A stretch of 64,000 nt of DNA from Miscanthus floridulus. Its lineage: Eukaryota > Streptophyta > Magnoliopsida > Poales > Poaceae. Numbering within the stretch: the first letter of the stretch is position 1; every line of letters starts with the position of its first letter. The translations under genes and the position numbers were made by a program. Positions 54,345 to 64,000 of the stretch are shown piece by piece. Under the pieces are notes generated by a model, which saw only the letters and a list, made by a program, of their open reading frames with translations, did not search any database and had not been told where the DNA came from. The stretch lies in the NCBI RefSeq assembly GCF_019320115.1, contig NC_089587.1:107743158-107807157 (forward strand), given 5' to 3'.

Positions 54345-55611
54345 CGTCTTCCCCACGGACGACGCCAATTGTCGGTGCAGAAAGTGACCAATAAGTAAAT
54401 ATTTGTAGTTTTGCCATATGTTGTGATCGGAGGTGGCCTAGCACTCAATGACACAAGGTTTATACTAATTTAGGCAACATTCCCTACATCCAGTTTGAGT
54501 CGGTTGGTGACTTTATTCCTGAGCCTAGGTGCTCGAAGTTTGCAGTGGGGTTATAAACGAGAAGGAGAAAGATGGGGGGAATGTGAGGTCCGGTCGAACT
54601 TTGGTCGGAAGGGCCGAGAACGACAGGAGCTCCACTGTGAGCTAAGTGCCCAAGTGTGTGCTTGAGGTTTGAACCTGGCAGTTCTGTGGTTGTGAACTAG
54701 TGAACTTTATCGATCTAATGAATCTAGAATGACTTGAATGTTGGGAGAGAGCGCATCCCCTTTTATAGATGAAGGGGATGTCCTTACAAGTGAGAGGGAG
54801 AGAGTACGTATGCTTCTAAGCCTTGTTGCCCATGCCGGCGGGTATAGGATGATGGTATGTGTCCACAACACTTTTGGATGTCGGATGCATGTGGGTGGTT
54901 CTGTCATTTTGTTCGGGTATGGCAGATGTCGGTACCTGCTATACTGTTGATGCCCAGAGGCACGTGAGGAGTTTCACCATGTTCACTTGGTATGGTAGAT
55001 GCCGGCGCCCACAACACTGTCGATGCTCAGAGGCATGTAGGGGGAGCCTTACCATATGGGAGTTAATGGCGCCCACAATACTGTACGGAAAATGTTGGCG
55101 CCTACAACACTATTTATGTCAGAGAGGTTGCAAAGTACTGTTTCTACAGGTGTACAGGGTACGGTCCCTGGTACCATGGTTTGACTTGTGCGCTTTGCCT
55201 TGCTTTGTCCGTTCATTCCCTGGTCCTTTTTGAGCGGGCATCCCCATTTGGTTGGTCCCAGTCGGCTCTAATTGTGCCAGTCGGAGAAGAGCAGTGAGCA
55301 GGATTTTTGCGTACCCCGGTCGGAGATGTGGGGTCAGAGTCAAAAGTAGTGCTTTGGCCAGGCTTTCTAGTCAGAGAGGCAGTCTAGAGGCGGGCTGAAG
55401 ATCGAGTGAGCCCTCTAGTCAAAGAGGTGTGCCAGAGTCAGAAAACTAGCGTCGCTCCTCCTCGGCCAGACCTTTCAGTCGGTGATTGGATCACCCTTCT
55501 AGCCTATTGTTCAGATACTTGGGCCAACTCATGAGTTGAGCACTGTCTGCTTGGGCTGAGCCTTTGTTGGAAAGCCGGTCCATGAGGGACCCTGGATTTA
55601 TGAACCCCACA
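54345..55611 (-). repeat. 5' LTR (54370-55611) and primer-binding site of Tat element copy B
   Basis: Minus strand ends TGTGGGGTTCATAAATCC and TTCTGCACCGACA, followed by TTGGCGTCGTCCGTGGGGAA, a diverged form of copy A's primer site (54350-54369). The first LTR bases read TGTGGGG where the other LTRs have TGTCGGG. Confidence 0.85.
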
Positions 55612-55616
55612 GGACG

Positions 55617-56332
55617 TGTTTGGTTTGTTAGCAGAATATGCTAAAGGTTGCTACAACTCACAACGCCTAAGCTTAATTATGTCATGTGTTGCTAGCCCAT
55701 GGGCCTATGCAAGGGCCCATGCTTGACACTATGATGGTTTTGCCATGCCATGCTGGCCTAATTAGCTCAACAGTTGTTCGTTTGTGCCAGCCGACTATAA
55801 AGCACAAAAGCAAGAAGCATAAAAATCTCAACTTAGGAAAATTCATCCTCCATATTTGTTGTCTATACACACATAATCAAATCATATGTCAAAAAATGAA
55901 TCAAAACTAAGTAGAGGGGCACCGGTGCGCCACCACTGCCTCCCCACACCATTCCTTGGTAGTATCACCACCGCCCCTGTGCAAGTTGGCAAGGCTACCA
56001 CACGACCGCGCGAGTTGGCCAGTCATGCCGCTGCATGAGTTAGCGAGGCTACGCTGCCGCATGAGATGGTAGGGGTGCACCTCTGCGCAAGCTGGCCGAG
56101 GCGCTGCCTCTGACCTGCATGGAAGGGGAAGAGAGTGCAGCTAGGATGGTGGCTGGGGGCTGGGGGAGAAATGAAAGTAGGGTTTTGATATGAAGAAGAG
56201 TATATGTATGAGATAGATTAGTGGGACTAATGGCTGGTTGTTAATCGGGACGTACCGTGCCGGTACTATGCGCCAGCTCGGTCCAAACAGTTTTGATGTT
56301 GGACCTCATGGCTAGCCAAAATAGCGAGCCAT
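55617..56332. other. intergenic, no gene recognised
   Basis: Contains a GC-rich stretch (55915-56150) with repeated CGAGTTGGC-like words. No convincing ORF. Confidence 0.4.
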
Positions 56333-57252
56333 CACTACTAGAAATATCTACTTCTATGACGAATAACTTTTGTCACTATAGAAGCCAAATTCATCATAAT
56401 TTTAGTTTTATGACGAGTTTATGATGAAAAACGGTTCGCCATAGAAGGCACGTCATTCCTTAACTTCTATGATGATTCTAGAAATTCGTCATAGATGTGG
56501 ATAGATCTATGACAAGAACAAAACATCATAGAACTGTTTTGGCATGCGTGGCAGGGGGCATCCACGCTAGTGGTTGCTTCCGTTGGTGATGCTTTCCACG
56601 TGTACCTTCTATAGCCGGTTGCATTGGAGATGGTTTGAGTACGTGCCACCTTATTATTGGACAATGTGGCCATCTCTTGTTCTTGCATGTTTCAGGTTCT
56701 TAATGGACAAAGTGTCGGGCCCCTGTTGTTCCACATGTCTGTTTTCTATTGGCACACATGTTGTGTTGCGGTTGTGTCATGTGTCATTTCTTCATTGGAC
56801 CATGCGTCGTATTTTTATTGTTCCACGTGGCCGTTTCGTATTCGACCATGTGTCACGGTGTTGTCCGTCCACATTTCATTTTTTCATTCGGCCACGTGGC
56901 TTGATGACTTCCTTTCATGTGTTGGATTTTTATTAGCCCACGTGTCGTGCGATAACTATTTCACGCGTCATGCACTGGTTTGTCCACGTGTTGCATTTTT
57001 ATTTGATCACGTGGCCTGCCCAGGTTCTACTTCTACCACGTGCCCAACAATCAATTCATCATAAAAGTAATTTAAGATCGTCACTACTGCACAGATTGAC
57101 TACATAATTATTCGATGATGTCTACATAATTATTCAGCATGATAATCAAATACAACAAATTACTATTTACACATCAGCAACAACCCATTGACAGTTTCAC
57201 CACATCAAACCAGCACACAAATACACACATCAAACCACAAATGTTCACTACA

Positions 57253-57490
57253 TCAAGCCAACAGAGTTGACGACTGAGAGTTACTAGAAGAAGAGCCGAA
57301 GCGCATGATATCCTCACGTAGCTTATTATACTCCTCCTGTTGCTGTATCTTGAACTCCTCAAACTCCCTTTCAGTCTTTTTTGTATTCCTCTTTAGTTCA
57401 TCCACTTGTTTGATGAGGTTAGTGAAACTTTCCTATTCAACAAGCTATTCCTGAAGCATTCTCTCCGCCGATGTCTCTGTTCTGGCGGAG
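57253..57490 (-). pseudogene. Ptta/En-Spm-type CACTA protein, C-terminal coiled coil
   Basis: The minus strand reads ETSAERMLQE, stop, LVE, stop, ESFTNLIKQVDELKRN, KKTEREFEEFKIQQQEEYNK, LREDIMRFGSSSSNSQSST, ending in TGA at 57253. This is the C-terminal coiled coil of the second protein (TNPA-like, plant transposase Ptta/En/Spm family) of plant CACTA elements. Both internal stops are TAG where a Gln (CAG) would fit the repeat of Gln/Glu residues. Upstream exons are not clearly readable. In intact elements this protein binds the subterminal repeats. Confidence 0.72.
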
Positions 57491-57903
57491 CTTGTCGGGA
57501 TACCAGCATTCTTCAAAAAAGGGTGTTGCCGCTAACCTAGGAGTGGACCTAGCCATGGGAGAGGCAAAGGACCATGGGAACAACATCAGCACTTGTCATT
57601 GGTTTGTGCCCATCAGCAATAGGTTCTGCTCGCATAGTTTCCATAGCTTCCTATGAAATTCAAGCAATAAATATTAGGTTACAGATAGTGGAAGAGGACT
57701 TTAATTGAAAAGCCAAGAGATTAGTTCATAACAAGTAACGCAGGTTTTATATTGATATGGATTACATAAGCACAACGCACAAGGACTGATATGGATTACA
57801 TACTGTGAAATTCAAGCCGTAAACAATATGTTACAGATATGGATTGCATAAGCACAATGCACATGTGTTGCAACGTCAAAATTAAATGATGATGCTAAAT
57901 TTA

Positions 57904-58226
57904 GAGTCCCTTTGGTTCATAGGATTTCCAAAGAAAAATGTAGGAATCAGTAATCCTATGGAATCAACACCATAGAGTCCTTGGGTTGACAGGAAGAAAT
58001 GGGGGAAGGAAAACCATAGGAAAGTTTCCTATCCTTCAACTTTCATAGGAAAAACAAAGGAAAAAACATCCAGTGAAACCTCATTGTATTGCTTTCTTAT
58101 GTTTTTCCTATACAAAACCAAACACCCCTTCTAACAAAATTTCTCATTTTTTCACATGCATTCCAATCATATTCCTGTATTTTTCCTATTCCTATGTTTT
58201 TCTGATCTTGCGTTCCAAAGGGGGCC
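57904..58226. mobile_element. Tourist-like MITE, 323 bp, TTA target, nested in the CACTA element
   Basis: Termini GAGTCCCTTTGGTTC and (reverse) GGCCCCCTTTGGAACGC; TTA on both sides (57901-57903 and 58227-58229). CCTATG..TTTTCC motifs recur inverted within it. Confidence 0.85.
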
Positions 58227-59088
58227 TTAGGCTCCTGTCACTATTGCTTCTATTAATAGTGCATATGAGTTTCTATTTATACAAAGGCTAGAGTAACAAT
58301 AAAACACAACCATCACTTACAAATGATTGCAGCTGTACAGCATAGAAGCGAGATCCTATAGCATGTTGGCACCTCACTTTTGCACAGTTTTGCTTGTTCT
58401 TCTCAGATCCATGAGTCATCTCTCCAGGTCATGTTGACTTTACTCTCTTGGAGTGCCTTCCTCTAGGACTGATATCAACTCTGCATTTTGTCCTGCTGGT
58501 GGAGCCTCCTCTACGGCTTCTTCAAATCGGACGCTGAAATTGGAGAAACAAATTTAAGCAGGAAGTATGTACAAATTACATTGCTATCTAGACACCAAAG
58601 CATTGCATTGCTATCTGCACCCCACCCCCCACTCCCTTGGCCCCTCCCACCCAAACTCAATACAAGGTAGAACAAGCACCTCAACTGCAAGGGCCACTGG
58701 CTCATCTTGTAAATCTAAATATGTTTTATCTGTATCACCAAATCCTTCAACAACCACCCCTGGTTCTTCCATCTTCCTATGATTCTTTGTGACTTGTGCC
58801 TCCCGCTCTCATTCAAAAGCAGTTAGTGGCTGTTCATCTAGATTACAAAGGTATTTATTAACTAAAGCTTCTAATGAATGTCAACATAACAGAGAGCAAG
58901 AGTATGCAAATAAGCGCCTAACTAGTAACTAGAGCTTATATGGAAGTCATTAATCTAATAAAGCACATGTCAGCTACACTTAACTATAGGAAATATACAA
59001 CCCTATCGCTATCTACATATCCCAGGTTGAACCACTACAATACAACACACATCATAAAAGGAATTTGAGTACCTCTTCCTCTGCGTAC

Positions 59089-62000
59089 TATGGTAGAACC
59101 ACCTGATCTAATCCCTCTACAGAGTACTTGTCTTCCATTAGACCCTAAGTACCCAAGAGAGTGCACTAAACCATGCTGTTTCGTTGAGCACACCCAAAGG
59201 GAGAACTAAAAAATCCACATTTTTCGTCAGGATCATGAATGAGAGAATAAAGCTTACAACATTCTTAGCCATTTCTTTACATCACTTTATTACAACATCA
59301 TAATGATAAACAAGATAATTACGATAGTGGAATAAAACACGTGATTAGAGTTTCAGCGAAAATTAAGTTTACTTGTAAGCTATTGAACATTAAGCATGAG
59401 ACATAATTATATACATGTGAGGATAGCAAATCATAAGCTTTTCTTTCCAAAACTTTATTCGTGAAGGTTGTAATTAAAACTCTATGTCCGCAACGTAAGG
59501 AAACCCTCGCTGAGCCCATGAGGAGGTTTCCACACACCAGGTTAGCTCTACTAGCATCCACCTATCACCTGCAATAGGGGGAATAAAACCCTAAGTACTT
59601 GATTGTACTGAGCAAGACTTACCCGACAGGAGGAAAATAAAAGACTCTAAGGATATTTTGGCTTGTTGGTTAATTGCATTTGCAGGAAGCATTACTAATA
59701 GTGTATCCTTATGTTCAGAGTTTTTTGCAGTTATTTTCAGTTAATTAGCTAATCATTCTAGGTAAGCACCTATGCTACTTTCAAGCATGTGGTAAGCAAT
59801 CAGAACCATTTTATCACCTTTCATGTTCTAGTCCTTACTACGGTGCTAGACCATAGTCAAGTCGTACCGTCTCAAAGGAAACAACGATTCGTGAGTCAAT
59901 GTATCCCAGCTGGGTACCTCGAAACACATGCCTCGCTTGTACCCTAGGCACAAACAAGACCAACCCATTCCACTCCTACCAAGGGGTCCAAGTCCCGTCC
60001 AAACTTGGACTCCAAGCCCCCAACACCAGAGGCTCGGTCTCAGTATGGTGCTTAGACCTCCACCTAATGGCCCCGTTCGCTGGTCTGAATCTTGGCTGAA
60101 ACTGGCTAAAAAACATTGTTCTGGCTGAATTGTTGTGAGAGAAAAATACTGTTCCGGCTAAAAAAACAAGCAGAACAAGCCGAATATGGGGTAAGCCGAA
60201 CGAGGCCAATATCCACCCCTAAAAGTCAATCCGAAAAGAGCCGGAATCCATGACAAAAGCGTAACGAGCCTTCCTACTCCCATAAGCAAGTATGTGCTAA
60301 GGATAATAAGTCTGCGACCTGACTACCATCCACAGCAACAGGCGGTCCTCAATCGACATAGGCGGGACAAATGCAACTGAAGCCTCGCTCGGTTGTCTAA
60401 CCAAGTCTAAATCTAAATCCAAAGAACAGTCCTGCCCGGTCTCCAATTACCATCTATATATATTCCATGTGATAGTTATATGATAATAAGAACAATAATG
60501 TCTTTCCTATCTCTCATGAGTGACAGGTAATCACTCGACTTCTACCGAAATTCTTTAGCATAGCAATCTACACAATCTTGACATACTAGTAGGACTCATA
60601 GGATAAGGATATATATATGCAACTGGATTTCACTCAACTCCTTAAAATTTAATGCACAAGCATAAGATAAAGTGCAGAATAATAAGGGTTATGCACTGGG
60701 GCTTACCTAGGTAAGATATAACCAAAAGTTAGCATTCCATCGTGGTGACTCGATCATCAAGGCATCATCCTTTCTGCTACTCCCAATGACTCTGGACGCC
60801 GTCATTGTTCCTATTATACACGTGGATGCAACGCACAAACATAATTAACCCACAACAACCACAACTCTTAAAATACGTTGACGCCTCTCAAGCTAACGAG
60901 CTAGCTCTATGACTAACGTACTAGGCTACATATCCACGTTGTCGAGTAAGGCATCATTTCCTAGAAAAATGTTTTAGTTCTACAATCCCAAGGAGTTTCT
61001 TTTACTTCATTTCATTGCTTTAATATATATTCGAACTAGGACTCATTAGCTATCTTAGCAAACTAATTATTATGGAGATACAAAAATTATAGTGAGCACC
61101 TCATAATATTAGAAAGTTACTGTGAAATTTCCAGAATTAACACTAGCACTGATTAATCATAAAAATTCCTACAAGTTTATATCTTAACAATATTAAGCAT
61201 CTCTATTTAATTATATAACTCCTAAAAATACTATAAAACTATGCGAACAAGATATACTAGCAGATAGATCATGATCATGATTTTAGGAACCTAACAAAAT
61301 TAGTTTCACCATTTTTGGTCCACTACACAAATTTATATTGAATTTACAAGTTTGCCTTAGAAACTAAATTAGAAAATGCTTTAGGAAAAAGGGAAAGACT
61401 AGCCACCAATTTGGCCCAGTCGCCCGCTATGGCCCGCGTGAGGCGTGGTCGCGCGCCAGTAGGTCGGCCCAACTGACCCACTATGCGAGCGTACTCGCGC
61501 ATTTAGCAAAAAGGTCCCCAGCTTATCAGATTACTACGCGGTGACTCCATGCACTATTACACTAGAGACAAGTTTTGCATCGAGCACCCTCAATAACCTT
61601 ACCCTCTCACTGAGTCGGTCCTCGACGCCCTATGCGTGACGGTGCGGCTCCGGCTGACACTGCACACCTACGCCAAATAATGGAGCGAGGCACCAGTCAA
61701 ACAAGAAGGCCGACGAGCATCGCGGAGCCAAGACAAAACCCTAGGCAGCGATTAGAAGTTAGACAATGACTACTAATGCACTAGCATCGGTGGACCAACT
61801 ACCATGGCGGCGCGAGCGTTTCGGTGAGCCTATGCCCCCATGGATGTGTAGAGATAGCGGAGAAGCATCAGTAGCTCACCATGGTGCACGCTATGGTGAT
61901 GGTCAAAGTAGGGGAGGGCCGAGGTGGTCTGGCCACGTACGCCCTGGCACGACGGCGATGTCCTGAGGCGGACATCGATGTGTCACCACACCGCTGACGA

Positions 62001-63919
62001 GTGCCCTAGCCAAAATAGCATGAGCACCGGATAGAGGGAGTTAAGGCGAGTTTGGGGTTATGAGCAATTGAACTGCTATCAACCCTATAGGCCTGACCCC
62101 CAAACCTACCGACTGAGCGACGCACATGACCGGTGGTGAGCAAAATGCCAAATTGCTGGTCGGTAGTGTTCGTCCGGGCTTGAGGGGAATGAGATGGCTA
62201 GCCTACTTCCTAAGCTACCCACTGGAGCGAGGAATTATGCGGCAAAGCCCACTGACGCTAGGAGGGAAGAAGGAGCGGTGGCCCTACACATGGTGTGGTC
62301 GTGGAGAGGGCACATGAGCGAGCCTAAGTAGGTTAAGACGGGGCAGTTCCGATCGATGGTGGCAACACCAGTACGTGTGCCCAGATGACAAGACATGGAG
62401 TCTTAGCACAAAGCGCTTGGAATGTAGTGGCAGGACCCGAGCGGGGCTCACTGGTGTCAGTTAGCGAAGGCAAAGTGAGGCACAGAGGCATCACCATCGC
62501 CACTATGACTAGGGTCAGTCGACCCAGACGCGGTGGCAGTGGCACATGCCCAGAAGCTCAATGTGGTAGTTGCATCAGGGGGCAGGGCGAGCGCCATGTT
62601 GGTCGAGTGATGATAGTCGTAGCCTTGGCTCAACCCTACATGTGGCATAGTGGCTAGCCACTCGAGCGTGGCGCGCTCATGAAGCAGCAGCAGAAGCCAG
62701 GCCACATCCAGCCGAGACCGGCCAACGCAGGGCTAGGGACAATGCGCGGCACCGACCAGGCACGCGAGTTGGCCAGCGGCAACAGCCCGGCCATAGCTTG
62801 AGCTCGGCGCCAGCACGCTCGCGTGCGCATGGTGACCATGGACTTAGGCCGAGCGACAGCAACCGGTGACATGCACGTGTTTTAAAGCATAGCAAAGGCT
62901 GCTGATCAATATGACCGGAGTTCAACCAATTCCACTAACCTAAATCTGATACTAACACCCAACTGGCGAAGCAAACCTCACGTCCACATGGTGACTAGAG
63001 AGGGAGATAGGGAGGTGCCAACATGAGTTCATCACGTTGAACGCCGGTTCGCAAACCGAGCACCAAATCATGGTTCATAAAGCGTTCTAAGGAGGTTTGG
63101 GCAAATTTAGTGTAGGCAACGTGACATCCAACGCAACTTCGACCTACACCATGCTCAAGTGCTTACTTAGAAGCAACCAATAGTACAAAAACATGGATCT
63201 AGTATTTAAACATTTTAGTTAGAATTTAAATGCCAAAATGGCATTGTCTACTACCCTTCCATACTTAGAAAAGTTAAGGGTTTCAGTTGGGGCTAAGTAG
63301 CCATTAACTCTTTTGTCGCAATTTTTAATAGGTCTAAACCTTGTTCACTTCAACCAACAAATACTTCATGCAATAGTCCATACTTTATACTAAACCATAG
63401 GAACAAAATATTTAAGCACTATTTAATTATTTTGTTCAATATAATTCACCAAAAATGGCACTTTAATCACAAGTTCAACTTCTTGCCGATTCAACAATAA
63501 GGTCTGATTTTAATTTTAGATTTGATTTTTTTGAGCTCCCAAGAACACTAGTTAACAACATTTATTTTTGAAAAGTTAAAGTTGCATTTCCACCTAATAA
63601 ACTTGTACTTCAATTTTTGTTTAAGTTCTAAATACAAGTTATATTTTATTTTTGTTTATAGAAATTGTTTTTCGTGCCAAACAATTAAAACTACTTATCC
63701 TATATTTCTTGTTAGGATTTTCATTAGCATTTTTACGTGCTAAGTAAATTAACTTAGATATTTATTTGATTTCTATCAACCACTAAAGGTAGGTCACACA
63801 CGGTTTGTTTATCATTTCCTGCGTGATTTTAAAATTTTCAACTCGAGCACTTGTTTTGCTAATTTTCCTAAGACCTTAACCTAGGTGCTAAGCAAGCTCA
63901 TAACACCAGAGGTGTTGCA
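59089..63919 (-). repeat. solo LTR, Tekay/Del-like, reverse orientation, 4.8 kb
   Basis: On the minus strand it starts TGCAACACCTCTGGTGTTA at 63919 and ends GGTTCTACCATA at 59089. CGTAC flanks both sides (59084-59088 and 63920-63924). Its blocks match the solo LTR 18562-22508: GAGAACT..CCCTTTGGGTGTGC (59190-59215), the GTACTCAG region (about 59575-59640), GTCGATTGAGGACCG (60352-60366), CTTGTACCC. A MITE (60069-60207) is inserted. No gag or pol. A GC-rich section (61400-62900) corresponds in position to 19080-20300 of the other copy. Confidence 0.85.
60069..60207. mobile_element. short MITE, TGTTCGC family, copy 3, nested in solo LTR
   Basis: Ends GGCCCCGTTCGCTGGTCTG and CCGAACGAGGCC; the interior TTGTGAGAGAAAAA matches the family in reverse. 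AAT on both sides may be the target. The related LTR at about 21655-21670 lacks it. Confidence 0.75.
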
Positions 63920-64000
63920 CGTACCTAGCTATGCTTCGTCGTTGGCACAACCATCTTGTCATCATGGTAGCAGAACTGGTGCAGCCGACGTTGACGAAGG
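63920..64000. other. flank of the solo LTR, probably CACTA element interior
   Basis: It begins with the CGTAC target duplication. Too short to assign; joining it to 59083 leaves no clear reading frame. Confidence 0.4.

Larger units (their letters stand above)
42296..55611 (-). mobile_element. Tat-lineage Ty3/gypsy retrotransposon, copy B (13.3 kb)
   Basis: Same family as 23012-32115, and more complete: 3' LTR 42296-43538, long 3' non-coding part to about 46500, integrase, archaeal-type RNase H, RT, protease, gag, 5' leader with a nested insertion (52544-54106), primer site, 5' LTR 54370-55611. Flanks CGACG (42291-42295) and GGACG (55612-55616) match at four of five bases. LTR differences are mostly C/T and G/A. 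All genes contain stops. Confidence 0.88.
56333..59083 (-). mobile_element. CACTA (En/Spm) element, 3' part, minus strand
   Basis: Starts with the terminus CACTACTAGAAA at 56333, followed by subterminal TTCTATGACGA and reverse-complement TCGTCATAGA motifs to about 56530. A coding relic of a plant Ptta/En-Spm protein (57253-57490) and intron-like DNA follow. The element runs into the reverse solo LTR at 59084-63924 and probably resumes beyond it. Confidence 0.78.

Noticed and set aside
62333..62925. Several overlapping ORFs at the right end
   Set aside because: They lie in the GC-rich part of the reverse solo LTR, on both strands, with no family motifs.

Overview
This window is plant nuclear DNA, almost certainly from a grass. 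Chromodomain Ty3/gypsy and Tat-type retrotransposons, CACTA elements, Tourist, Stowaway and hAT MITEs, a degenerate LINE tail and a plant tRNA-Ser are packed around very few host genes. The composition and repeat families look panicoid (sorghum, sugarcane or Miscanthus type), but that is inference. There is no prokaryotic, organellar or viral-genome organisation.

Layout. 1-7871: a Tekay/Del-like chromovirus (extra ORF, gag-pol, 2.8 kb 3' LTR) inserted into a CACTA transposase gene whose remnant continues to about 9.5 kb. 10.4-16.7 kb: copy 1 of a segmental duplication, carrying a decayed RING-H2 gene, several MITEs, a patch of filler DNA and a 0.7 kb insertion. 16.7-23.0 kb: MITEs, a repeat of unknown class, and a 3.95 kb solo LTR with perfect 5-bp target duplication. 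23.0-32.1 kb: a decayed Tat-lineage retrotransposon on the minus strand, perfect TSD, inserted in a MITE. 32.6-38.3 kb: copy 2 of the duplication, with an intact RING-H2/zinc-ribbon E3 ubiquitin ligase gene on the minus strand. 38.9-39.5 kb: LINE 3' end. 40,862-40,943: tRNA-Ser(GCU). 42.3-55.6 kb: a second, longer member of the same Tat family, minus strand, with a nested insertion. 56.3-64 kb: a CACTA element, minus strand, split by a 4.8 kb reverse-oriented solo LTR and holding a Tourist MITE.

Host genes with good support are the RING-H2 ligase (37301-38269) and the tRNA. The rest is transposable-element biology. The two duplicated segments act as each other's outgroup: several insertions in one copy have a visible empty site in the other, which fixes element ends and target duplications without any external alignment. 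I found no new multi-gene system. The most unusual items are templated filler DNA copied from a CACTA element nearby, a long fold-back rearrangement inside a gag gene, a non-autonomous hAT element whose empty site lies next to it in a tandem duplicate, A-tail-only micro-insertions that look like extremely truncated LINE insertions, and a chimeric RING ORF with a new N-terminus.

All alignments were done by eye. Percent identities are impressions, and element classes rest on motifs, termini and target duplications rather than database searches.
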